Positions 20,402 to 29,871 of a stretch of 40,351 nt of DNA are shown here, one piece after another. The DNA is taken from NCBI GenBank assembly GCA_003427395.1, contig BFEA01000111.1:739810-780160 (forward strand), read 5' to 3'. This stretch comes from Chara braunii (taxonomy: Eukaryota > Streptophyta > Charophyceae > Charales > Characeae). Below the pieces are notes generated by a model, which saw only the letters and a program-made list of their open reading frames with translations, did no database searches and had not been told where the DNA came from. Made by a program: the position numbers and the translations under genes. The number at the start of each line of letters is the position of its first letter. Position 1 is the stretch's first letter.

Positions 20402-21575
20402 TGTGCGATAGTGTGGGTTACACTATTGCACCATAGGCAACGTACCGTTGACGTAGGTCAAATACCTCCTTGGTTGTGTTGTATGCCGTCCATGGTTGCT
20501 GCCGAGTTCCCGTCGCTGTCGTCGCTTGTGTCGCCGGTTTCTTTCGAACTCTCTTGGGACGCTTCGGCGGGAGCGCTGCAATAGTTCCTCCATCACTCGA
20601 GGATGCTGCTGCAGCGTGGAGATCAACTGATTCATAAGAAATCACGACATTGTTATGTGCCGGTCGTTGATAGCCCTGCTTAGCCACATAGTGCGGCTGG
20701 GACTGCTTCTTGTTAGCGGCCTTGTCGTCCGTCTGGATGACTAGGTTCGCACGATCCAGTATAGCGTGGAGTGAGGCATAATCGTACTCGTTGCGCACGA
20801 TCGCGAGAAGAACTCGGATCGTTGGTTTGGAAAACTCAAATCGAAACTTGGTGTGGTCACTATTTTCTGCCACTTGATCGTCCAGTCTCGAGTTGGCGTA
20901 GTCCCTTGTGAGCAAGTGTAGACCTCGTTCATGGCCGCCTTCACAACATTGCGGACCATAAAACGGGTGTTCCACAGCTGCTCAAAATCTTCCCACGTGA
21001 GGTGTTTGTGTAGCTCGGCGATAGTGGTTTCCTTGTTAACCGCGAGGTGGTTCATCCATGCCTGCGCACCTCCAATGAGTTGGAGGTATAGCGCCTTCAT
21101 CATGCACGGCTGGGACCTTGTGGCAGGACGCTTCGGTGAGGAAGGCCTGCCACCATGTCAAAGCGTCGGTCTTGTTATAGTCGTCAAACTTGCTGATGTT
21201 GAAGCATGGCATCTTGTATACCTTCGCAGCTGCTGCCGGTTGCGACTGCAGTTTGGTGATGTCCATCTTGATGGCGGCCACCGTGCTGCTGATCGTAGCC
21301 GGACTGGTGAAGTCACCTAGTTCGCCGCTTAGAGCGACGACATGGTCGATACGCTCGCCGAGCTGTTTCGCCGTGTCTGTCATGCAGCCTGGCGCTGCTT
21401 GGGAATGCCTTGCCTCCAGAGCAGCAATGCGGGTGTCCATCTGTTGCAGCTGGGAGTCCGCGATCTTGATGGCTGCTGCAAGCGTCTTCACGTTATGGTT
21501 AAGATCGTGCTGCAGCTGCCGTGTAGACCTGGAATGAAGTTCACCCATGGTGCTGTTCCAGATAACTGCGGGCAT
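20398..21575 (-). pseudogene. gag: Gag of element 3 (frameshifted)
   Basis: It starts at ATG 21575. A long N-terminal helix (LQHDLNHNVKTLAAAIKIAD, QLQQMDTRIAALEARHSQ) has coiled-coil character. The Gag core (MPCFNISKFDDYNKTDALTW) follows, then in the next frame LIGGAQAWMNHLAV, HLTWEDFEQLWNTRFMV, and in a third frame KPTIRVLLAIVRNEYDYASL. The zinc knuckle [14 protein letters not shown] (20439-20398) is a perfect C-X2-C-X4-H-X4-C but in yet another frame. The frame changes near 21.10, 20.85 and 20.43 kb make it non-functional as read. Confidence 0.82.
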
Positions 21576-21639
21576 TGTGCTTAGTAGAATGTCTGCCAGG
21601 TTTTGTCTCTCCTGCTGTACTGGGACATAGTCTGGTTAA

Positions 21640-22071
21640 AGTCATCTGAACTGCGACAGGAATTAGGGATCTCCAGAAAACTAATGCCACAGTAGTGGGT
21701 GATCAGATGGATGGACCCTCCTATGTGATTCGCATCCCACCACACCTACGCACACACCCAGACTTTCACGCCTCAAAGCTGGCACCTTTAGCCGAAACCG
21801 CACAGTTACCTCCAGACGGTCAATGCTGCCCCCAACCATGGATGGTGAAGTCGACATCGACGGAATCGTGGAGCATCGAATGATGCCAGTGCCTAAACCG
21901 CCGGGCAGAGGCCGTCCTCCCAAGCCGAGGATGCAGTATTGTGTCAGGTTCAGACACCATCTTGATCCCAGCGAAGATCGGTGGTTCACTAGAGAAGAAC
22001 TCCAGCGAACAGCACCTCAAGTGATAGCAGGCTATGAAAGAGAACTCAAGGGAAAGATGCCTGCACATTAG
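21640..22071 (+). pseudogene. Element 4: integrase tail remnant on the opposite strand
   Basis: ELGISRKLMPQ, then GPSYVIRIPPHLRTHPDFHA and SKLAPL form a gypsy integrase tail. It is followed in a second frame by VDIDGIVEHRMMPVPKPPGR and DRWFTREELQRTAPQVIAGY, ending at TAG 22069-22071. It closely resembles the tail of element 1. The rest of the element is absent, and it abuts the gag side of element 3 head to head near 21.63 kb. Confidence 0.8.
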
Positions 22072-22097
22072 AAGACTTCTCAGAGGACTGTTGAAGT

Positions 22098-22111
22098 AAA
22101 GGAGGAGGGAA
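22098..22111 (+). other. Polypurine tract of element 4
   Basis: AAAGGAGGAGGGAA, 27 bp after the pol stop, is followed by TGCGAGGATC, a plausible 3' LTR start. Confidence 0.6.
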
Positions 22112-22745
22112 TGCGAGGATCTGGGTCCTCGGCGGGCCTAAGGGGCCCTGATGCAAATGTGCCCGCCCTAAGTGAAGGCGGGCCTAACAAATCTGGAGAG
22201 GCCCTCTGCTGTCAATTTCGTATTCGGGGTCCAGGCAGTTGTGACGCGCCAGTTGGTTGAGGGAACAAAGGCCGAGCAGCAAAAACATTCCACGGCCTTC
22301 CAGGCCTTTCCCGAAATGCAGGCCCTGGGCAAGAATCGCAGCCTCATACACAGACAGTTGGGAGGCCCAAGCGAACGAGGCCCAGCAGCTGCAACAGAGG
22401 CACAGCCTCCCGGGGCCTACCGGAAGCTTGTGGGAGAGGCCCAGGCCAGCCAGGCCGCAGGGGCAGGCAGGCTTTTTCCATATACGAAAAAGCTCGCTGC
22501 CTGGGCTCTCATTCAGGCACTTGCCAGATGATGCGGCAGCGCTGCTGGAGCAATTGCTTGCGGGCTGCTGAGCGCTAAGGGCAAGGTGCTGCGCACGTGC
22601 GGTCGTGCAGGGAGCAGGGCGCTTCTGAGGGCAGCGCCATAGCCCGGCCTCCATACCTGGCTGGGGCTTGGTCTACAGTGAGGCGCAGGGGTGGTCTTCG
22701 GGTGTACAGAGGGAAGATGTGGGTGTAAGTCAGGGGGGAGAGAGA

Positions 22746-22787
<42 letters not shown>

Positions 22788-23130
22788 TGAGGGCACATAC
22801 CTGGTATTCGGGATGGTCTGCATTGGGCGACATCTTCAAGTACTTCGTTGGCTGCTGACGTCAACAGTTGCATTGTCAATTAGTAAGCAGACAGTACCTG
22901 TGTAGGAAGTAGGCTGGGCGCCGTGCGCCAAGTAGGGAGAAGGGACTGGACTCTGATGTTGGTGGTGGTGAGAGAAAGCTCTCATTGACATCGGTTTTCA
23001 GTGTTACGATTTTCCATCGGTGTCATATTGGTGCAATTCTGCTTTCTGGACACTGTGATACTTTCTGGCTTTCAATTTGATTGTGCATTCTGGATATTGT
23101 CATCTCGCTATTGCTCTTTTTCCTTGCATT
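22112..23130 (+). repeat. Putative 3' LTR of element 4
   Basis: It begins TGCGAGGATC after a polypurine tract and holds GGCC-rich repeats, a (GAT)n tract at 22748-22787 and a T-rich 3' part ending near CTTTTTCCTTGCA. The right boundary is a guess from a CA end. There is no second copy in the window to confirm it. Confidence 0.4.
22748..22787. repeat. (GAT)n microsatellite
   Basis: Thirteen GAT units in an uninterrupted run. Confidence 0.9.
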
Positions 23131-24451
23131 CTGAAGAGTCCAGGCCCACTGTAGGCAACCTGCCCGCAGCCCAACGAACTTCAGCCATAGCCCCGCTGCT
23201 TAAGCAGCCTACCGCCGACCCCTGAAGCAAGCGTGCGTCCACCTTATTAGGGTAGGGCACACCGAAGCCGTTTTGACTCCCAGTAAAGCCTCTTTTTTTT
23301 TTTTTTTCTTCAACCTAGACCGGTCAAACCCTCTGCACTCCAGTGCCGCAGCTGCGCATGCAATGCAGCCGCCTATCTCCTCTTTTCCCCCTCTTTACCA
23401 CTTCACATCTGAATTGCGCAGCTTTAACAGCCGCACGACATAATTTAAAAGCAGAATAACTTTTAAAGTTTAAAGTTTAAACCCAATATTTCTACAGATG
23501 TCCGTTCCTTTGGCCTCATTTAACGCAAAGAATAATTGGACATCGCCAAACTTGGCCACCATTCCTGCAGATAGTTGGCATCTGTATAGGAACAAAAACA
23601 ATCCGACTCTTGAATGAATGGCCGAGTTTGGAATGCTTTGGCAACACCTCCAACTCATCAAGTCGAAACTTCTTAAACAAAATTCACAGCGAAGACTGGA
23701 CAGTGCCCAACATTGAAAACACAGGGCAGATAGCCTTGTCAAGGTTTCTACCCCGACAACGAAGAGGGTAGATAAGGTGAGGGGCAACGTACCTGACAAT
23801 GCTGCCCCCAACCACAGATTTCTCACCAGTAACCTGATGAGCATTATGATGAATACGTTTTCATCGAGGTTCACCTTCTTCTTCACGGTGGTTTGCGGCG
23901 CTGTGACTTGATATCATGCCAGATCAGCGCCTGCACTCACAGGCTCGGGACATGATGGGATGCTGTGTTCAACAGTGGGCTATCATTGGAGGCTGGGGGT
24001 CATAGGGAGAAGGGAAAGTTTCACCGGAACTTCGTTGAAGTGTATTCTTGGGGGTTAATTGGAGGTGGAATAGATTTTGTCATTGAGATTCTTTGGAGTT
24101 GTTCGGTTGACAGGAGGAGAGCAGGGGCTGTAATAAATAATTGATTGAAACATTTTTCTCTCAATTTTTATATCTGGTTTTGGCTTCTGCTCTGCAATAT
24201 TTCTCCATGGCTATGGTGTGAATCTGCAGTCTCCAGTCTGCCTGTCATTAGAGATGAGTGGGTAAAATCCTTGTATGTTCCTCTTGTTTTCGTTTATTTA
24301 TTACGTTTCATTTCTTTTTGAATATGCCCGCCAGCCCAGGACAGGATTCTGTTTCAGGGCCAAGTAAGTTGCAATGAATAAAGCTGTCAGCTGCCAGTTC
24401 AAGTATGCAGCACTAACGGAGTTTAATTGGTCAGAGGCCAATCAGGTCTTC
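23131..24451. other. Unassigned spacer
   Basis: It contains a T-run (23287-23306), palindromic AT-rich TTTAAAGTTTAAAGTTTAAA at 23462-23481, and no coding sequence that I recognise. A 138-codon minus ORF (23470-23886) has no recognisable motif. No LTR ends were identified. Confidence 0.5.
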
Positions 24452-24853
24452 TGTTACATCTTCGACTCACACGGGTCCTACCGGACCCGACTTAGGGCCG
24501 GAGGGACACACCAGGGCCTAAAGGCCCGACCTTTTTGGGTTTACAGGCCCTAAAGGCCTGATTTTGGACCAGCACCCATCGGGTAGGCCCAAACGACACT
24601 TCGTTTGGGCCTGGCGGCGCTCTTGAAGCTGCCGCCCGCCGATTGAGGCTGAACCGTCCATCTGGACGGTCCAGGGTCTGGCCTGGCCTCGCAGCATTGA
24701 GGCCAGACCATTGCCTACTGGTATAAGTACCGGTATCCTGCCTCAGTTGGGGATCGGCCTACCGGAACTCTACCGGCACGGCATGGTCAGTACCATTGTA
24801 CTGTTTGATGCGCTAAACTTAGCGCAGGGGCTGAAGCAGGAGCGCAGCATAGC

Positions 24854-24891
24854 CTGTCTCTTATACACATCTAGATGTGTATAAGAGACAG
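24854..24891. other. Nextera mate-pair junction adapter (artefact)
   Basis: The 19-bp Tn5 mosaic end CTGTCTCTTATACACATCT is followed immediately by its reverse complement. This is the exact circularisation junction of Nextera mate-pair libraries, not genomic DNA. Confidence 0.97.
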
Positions 24892-25036
24892 GGTTGATAC
24901 TCGGCTGCATCACAGTTGGACACCGGTTACATCTGGACTCGGTTATCTCCGACATTGGTGACCTTTGGTCCTCGACATTTTGATCTTGTTATATGACATT
25001 CTGGACTACCATTTCGGAGACGTATCAGACTCTACC
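24892..25036 (+). repeat. Artefactual copy of 25112-25256
   Basis: This 145-bp segment lies exactly between two adapter junctions and is identical to 25112-25256. It is best read as a mate-pair end wrongly joined into the contig. Confidence 0.92.
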
Positions 25037-25074
25037 CTGTCTCTTATACACATCTAGATGTGTATAAGAGACAG
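25037..25074. other. Nextera mate-pair junction adapter (artefact)
   Basis: The same 38-bp head-to-head mosaic-end palindrome as at 24854. Confidence 0.97.
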
Positions 25075-25408
25075 GTGGTACTTACCTGATTGGAGACTTG
25101 GAGATTGTTGAGGTTGATACTCGGCTGCATCACAGTTGGACACCGGTTACATCTGGACTCGGTTATCTCCGACATTGGTGACCTTTGGTCCTCGACATTT
25201 TGATCTTGTTATATGACATTCTGGACTACCATTTCGGAGACGTATCAGACTCTACCTTGTGACCTATCGGTGTGATCTACCTCCTACCTCCTTCGTCTCT
25301 CCTCCCACCTTTCATCTGTGCATGTGTGTACGGGATCTGGGTANCNNCTATGCATGACCCAGACCCCACCATCTCATGATTGTATGTGTGTGGAGTGATG
25401 CCATGTAG

Positions 25409-25452
25409 GTCAGTCTATGTGAGTCAGTCTATGTGAGTCAGTCTATGTGAGT
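25409..25452. repeat. 14-bp tandem repeat in the solo LTR
   Basis: GTCAGTCTATGTGA recurs at 25409, 25423 and 25437 and then breaks. The element 3 LTR has only two such units on the opposite strand. Confidence 0.85.
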
Positions 25453-25540
25453 CAGTTCGTTATCAGACTTCCGCTGCATAAATGCTCATCCTATATTGGT
25501 TGATCTTTGGTTCTGCCCATACTCATTGAAGTATGTAGCA

Positions 25541-26757
25541 TCTTCACTCACAATCCTAAACCTCAAACCCAAAACCTTAATCCCAAGCCGATAACCGGTT
25601 CAGAAAGCCTGGAAGTTCGAGGTAGACTCTCTTGCAAACAGGCCGTGCCACATAAACTCTGTAATCCAGATAGGCCTATTTGTAGGCAAAATCTGTTTAA
25701 GAAGGTTCTGGAGGAGAGAGGGCATTCATTTTGGGCTTGCTTGTGTCATCTGGTGTTTGTCTGTAAGCAAATGGAAAGTGTTCTTGAAGGGTCACCCTGA
25801 TGTTCAGGCTCCGTTGATGCCGATCTTTCTCTTTAGGGTATTGGGCATGCATGGGAGTTTGTTGAAACATTGTGTGGATGTTGAGGCGGTTCAAAATAAC
25901 ACGTTGGATTCGTTCTGTGAAGGAAGGATGTACTAACCTCACTCCAATCCTCTGCATTGGACAGCAGGTAGTCACTGACATGGATCTCATTGTTTGGGCA
26001 GGTCCAAAGTGATGGTGGATGAGTGCATCAGGGATAATGAAAATCTGCCAAGATGGTTGGTCCATTGCAACACTGCACTGACGTAGTTGTTTTGCCGTCA
26101 TACAGTGGAGAAGATTTGGGACTTGTCCCCTCATTCACAAGTTTTCGCTGAGTTGTCCAACTGAGGAGGGGCGTCATGTCATCTTCAGCGTATCGTAGCC
26201 CCATCATTGCCATCTCTGTTTCCATTACGTCATGATGGGTTGTAGATCTCACCCTAATGCAAGGTTTTGGGAAGGGTGGTTGGCAAAACAGTAAGGCCTC
26301 CCCTCCCATACTTGGGGTATGCGCACAAGAGGAGGAGGATTCGGCTATAGAGGAGAGGAGAGGAAGGAGTTCAAAGCAGAGAGGTTGGGAGGAAGATTCG
26401 GCCATAGGAGAGGGAGGAGTAGCTGCCAAAAGAAAGAACGGGGGACGAAGGTTTAAACTTTAAACTGGTGTGATTATTATCTTTGCCCTATCGGAAATGT
26501 TTGTTTGAGATAATAGATCCTTTGTTATTACAGTCGTTCAGAAAAGGTTGTGAGGGGTCAATTGTTGCTCTTTCCATCCTTGTCATTGGTGACAGGTGAA
26601 CTGGATGAGGTATCCAGGTCAGCGACGTTAGTCCAGGCTGCCACTGTGTATGGTGTGTAGCATTTACTCCTGGTGGTGATTTGGCAGTTTCCATCTTTTT
26701 TGGTGTTTCTTGCCTGTCTGACCAAAGGATTGACGTGGAAAGCAAAGACAATGCACA
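25541..26757. other. Upstream region of the mannosidase gene
   Basis: About 1.2 kb with no recognised gene. It should hold the promoter and 5' UTR of the mannosidase, but I see no clear TATA box near the start codon. GTTTAAACTTTAAAC at 26451-26465 is a palindrome-like AT motif resembling the one at 23462. ORFs on either strand carry no recognisable domains. Confidence 0.4.
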
Positions 26758-26783
26758 ATGCAGCTCCCGGTGCACTTGAATGA
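26751..26783 (+). promoter_or_regulatory. Short upstream ORF overlapping the mannosidase start
   Basis: An ATG seven bases before the chosen start opens a ten-codon frame in a different phase, ending with TGA at 26781-26783 inside the main ORF. If transcribed, it could reduce initiation at 26758, or leaky scanning could bypass it. Confidence 0.4.
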
Positions 26784-29306
26784 GGCTGCAGTTTATGATA
26801 ATGACAAGTCACTGAGGTCAGGGTTTGTGAGACGCAGTCTTCCTGCCTTGCTTCGCCGGAACGCTTGGATTTTGGTGAAGCTGGGGTTTCTCTTGTTGTT
26901 GGTTGTGGTGGCATTGGCCTGGACATTTGCTAGCCTGCCACGTGTCAATGATCTTGAGGATGAAGATTTCTCTTTGCCCTTGGCCTTGTCATTTGGACGA
27001 TGGGCAGGCGCAAATGTGCAGCATGAAATTGTCACAGAAGGTGAAGTGGAAAGAACCATGGAAGATGATGGTGGCGAGAATGTGGACGATGAGGACCGCG
27101 GCATTCATCATGAGGAGCTTCAGCAGTGGCGTACGTGGGGTACAAATACAGCAGGGCATACGAACAGGGAAACTCGTGAAGGAGTGAATGGGGAAGGTGG
27201 GCGGCGCGGAGTAGGATTAGGACTGTGGTTTATGAAGAAGGAGGAAGAGAAGAAGGATGATAGGACAAGAAGGAGGGTGGGAGACAACCACGACGGGATG
27301 GGCAATCCTATCAATATGGTTCAAGGAGGGACAGATGTGGATTGGGAGGTAGCACGAGATTTTGACGGCCTCGGGATGGCCAAGAAACTGGTTGGGGGAC
27401 AAGGGAATGACATGGGGACTCTGAGAGCAGAAGAAGAACATCCGCAGGAGAACAAGGGAAACCAGCTTGAGGAAGAGAAGGGGAGGAAGAAGCACAGGGC
27501 TGATACCAGCGGACGTGAGTTGGTTGGTCACCGTTTGGGGGTAGATCTTAAGAATTCAGTATACGGAGGTGAATCAGGAAAAGTTTTGACTGACCCCTGG
27601 GAGGCAAGGCAAAAGGCAGTGACAGAAGCCTTTACACGTGCATGGGAAGGGTACAAGAAGTTCGCATGGGGATATGATGAGCTGGCTCCGCTTGCAAGAC
27701 GTGGCTTGAATAATCTGGGCGGGCTCGGTGCCACTATAATTGACGGTCTCGATACGGCCATGCTGATGGGATTAAGTGACATCGTGGATGAAGCAGGGGG
27801 CTGGGTGGAGCATGAGCTGGAGCACAGGCTGATGTATGGTGGGGATGTCAATGTCTTTGAGACAACCATCCGAGTGCTGGGCGGGCTGCTAAGCGCATAC
27901 TTTCTGCGCGACAAGGGGTATTCATCTGCTGGGCCGGAGGCCAGCGTCTATTTGGATAAGGCGAAGGTGTTGGCCTGTCTCTTATACACATCTAGATGTG
28001 TATAAGAGACAGGATGTATGGTGGGGATGTCAATGTCTTTGAGACAACCATCCGAGTGCTGGGCGGGCTGCTAAGCGCATACTTTCTGCGCGACAAGGGG
28101 TATTCATCTGCTGGGCCGGAGGCCAGCGTCTATTTGGATAAGGCGAAGGTGTTGGCAGGTAAGTTAATGGGAGCATTCAGGGACAGTCCAACTGCAGTGC
28201 CTTTGTCAGATGTGCATCTGGCAACGGGTCGTGCATCGGCTTCTAAGTTTGATATGGGGTCGAGCAGCACAGCTGAGGCGGCCACCCTCGGGTTGGAGCT
28301 CTGGTATGTCAGCCAGCTTACAGGTGACTACCAGTTTGGTGATGCTGCCCTTAAGCTCATGCGGCATTTGTCAATCCTCCCGAAAACAGACGGTCTCGTT
28401 CCTATCTTCATCAGCCCATCGACCGGTGCATTTCAAGGTGACAACATACGGCTCGGTTCTCGCGGGGACAGCTACTATGAATACCTTGTCAAGATGTGGA
28501 TGCAACAGGGCGGAGCTCGCCCAGGAGGGGAACATGTCTCGTGGCTGAGGAAAATGTATGACGAGGCCATGACAGGTGTGAAGACACGGCTAATATCGCG
28601 ATCCTTCCCTCGAGGTCTCACATATGTTGCAGAGTTGCCTTCAGGGCCTGGTGGTGGAAAATACCCGAAAATGGATCACCTTGTGTGCTTTTTGCCTGGC
28701 ACACTCGCTCTGGGAGCAACGCGTGGCATGCCACTCAAGCAAGCACAAGCCACGGGCCTTCTCTCCCAACGGGATGTGGATGATCTCAAGATCGCAGAGG
28801 AGCTGACACATACATGTTTTGAAATGTACAATGCCACGCTGACAGGACTTGCCCCGGAGATAGCCTATTTCAACACAAGGCAGGAAGGGGGTGATGACCC
28901 TGACCGAGGCACACGCCCTGATGCATGGTACGGTAAAGATATTGTGATTCACAGCCAGGACAGACACAACCTCCTGCGACCAGAGACAGTAGAGAGTCTA
29001 TTCTATTTATACAGAATTACAGGTGATGGCAAGTATCGTGAATGGGGTTGGAAGATCTTCCAGGCTTTCGAGAACTATTCCAAGGTGGAAACAGGTGGTT
29101 ATTCATCTCTCCAAGATGTCACACGGGTTCCTCCACCTCGGAGGGACAAGATGGAGACTTTCTTCGTCGGGGAAACACTCAAGTACCTCTACTTGCTGTT
29201 TGGTGATCCAGGGGTAATGCCACTCGATTCTGTTGTTTTCAACACAGAAGCACACCCCCTGCCGATTCTGGAAAACCATGGTGATATGCGNGCTCANTCT
29301 CTATAA
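26758..29306 (+). CDS. Class I alpha-1,2-mannosidase, GH47, type II membrane protein (split by an assembly artefact)
   Basis: Family members trim alpha-1,2-linked mannose from N-glycans in the ER or Golgi; they are Ca2+-dependent. The start ATG is followed by a basic cytosolic tail (residues 1-35), a transmembrane anchor at about 36-58 (AWILVKLGFLLLLVVVALAW), and an acidic, low-complexity stem to about 278. The catalytic domain begins at DPWEARQKAV (279). Motifs are IIDGLDTAMLMGL, VNVFETTIRVLGGLLSAY, DHLVCFLPG and HTCFEMY (the conserved disulphide cysteines), LRPETVESLFYLYR (catalytic Glu region) and the C-terminal FNTEAHPL that coordinates Ca2+. An adapter plus a 144-bp duplicate (27975-28156) breaks the frame; omitting these 182 bases gives 788 codons without a stop or visible intron. 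The long stem makes it larger than typical plant MNS proteins. It is closest in layout to MNS1-3-type enzymes rather than EDEM; subtype uncertain. Two N bases lie near the stop. Confidence 0.93.
27831..28156 (+). repeat. Exact 144-bp duplication around the adapter inside the mannosidase
   Basis: 27831-27974 and 28013-28156 are identical, separated by the 38-bp adapter. The 182-bp offset (not a multiple of three) explains the apparent frameshift. Removing one copy and the adapter rejoins VLAGKLMGAF in frame. Confidence 0.95.
27975..28012. other. Nextera mate-pair junction adapter inside the coding sequence (artefact)
   Basis: The same 38-bp mosaic-end palindrome. It creates the spurious C-terminus CLLYTSRCV in one frame and the spurious N-terminus MCIRDR in another. 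Confidence 0.97.
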
Positions 29307-29382
29307 GCTTGTATAGAGGCTGTGTTGCTTCAACTGATTCAGTTCATCATTTTTTACATTGCCCATTGTTTCAGGTCTGCAA

Positions 29383-29388
29383 AATAAA
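29383..29388 (+). terminator. Candidate polyadenylation signal of the mannosidase
   Basis: AATAAA, 77 bp after the stop codon, in a moderately U-rich 3' flank. Confidence 0.5.
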
Positions 29389-29847
29389 TGATCACCTTAG
29401 GCCAGCTCTTCGCGAGGGAGCGTCTCTGGATAGGGCTCTTTTTNCCTGACGTTTTGAAGTTACATGAAGTGGAACTAGACTGAAGGGAAGTAGTGACCGA
29501 GTGTGGGGCTGTGCAGGCTTCATCTCCTTCCATGTTACTGGCAACCAAAGTTCTGTTAAGTTTTAACTGATTTATCATGCAGAAGGAGACCAAGAAGAGA
29601 GTAGGGAGGGAGGTGTGGAAGGAGCTTAGAAGGAAACAGTGGCTGGCAGATTCTGTTAAGGGATGGGAGTGGACTGGTACAAGGAGGGATGCAAGAGGCC
29701 TGCATCTCTGTTAAGGCGTGTTCTGCAGGAGGTTGGCAGACATTATCATTTTACTGTTTATGTGTCACAATGGTAGCACATGTACGGTCAGGGTTCACAG
29801 TTCCAATTTGGACGTGGACAGCTGTCAATACCTTGGTGCCTGTCACA

Positions 29848-29871
29848 GTACCGATACCTTGGTATCGGTAC
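29848..29871. repeat. Near-perfect 24-bp palindrome
   Basis: An 11-bp perfect inverted repeat with a two-base centre (TT). It is followed by ACTACGTAGT (29874-29883), another short palindrome. Confidence 0.75.

Larger units (their letters stand above)
15224..21620 (-). mobile_element. Element 3: Ty3/gypsy retrotransposon lacking its 5' LTR
   Basis: On the minus strand the order is gag (21575-20398), protease-RT-RNase H-integrase (20401 to 16381), polypurine tract and 3' LTR. It is the least decayed element here: a 927-codon open frame spans protease to integrase N-terminus with all RT and RNase H catalytic residues. The gag side ends near 21.62 kb against a fragment of another element, and no primer-binding site or 5' LTR follows, so the copy is truncated. 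Confidence 0.88.
24452..25540 (+). mobile_element. Solo LTR of the element 3 family
   Basis: It runs from TGTTACATCTTCG to GTATGTAGCA (TG...CA) and matches the element 3 LTR in inverse orientation, including the proximal and distal ends. It is flanked by the 5-bp direct repeat TCTTC (24447-24451 and 25541-25545), the target-site duplication size of gypsy elements. No internal region lies between, so it formed by LTR-LTR recombination. Two adapter junctions (24854-24891 and 25037-25074) corrupt the central part. Confidence 0.88.

Noticed and set aside
23470-23886. 138-codon minus-strand ORF as a gene
   Set aside because: No motif, odd Leu/Ser/Cys composition and no flanking gene signals.
24854-25074. 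38-bp perfect palindromes as a novel inverted repeat or transposon end
   Set aside because: They are exactly two Tn5 mosaic ends head to head, the Nextera mate-pair junction adapter, and accompany exact duplications.
26028-26429. 133-codon minus-strand ORF upstream of the mannosidase
   Set aside because: Ser/Pro-rich chance frame without known domains.
28155-28165. GCAGGTAAGT as an intron donor in the mannosidase
   Set aside because: The frame through it encodes LAGKLMGAF, which fits the GH47 family, and continues open to the stop.
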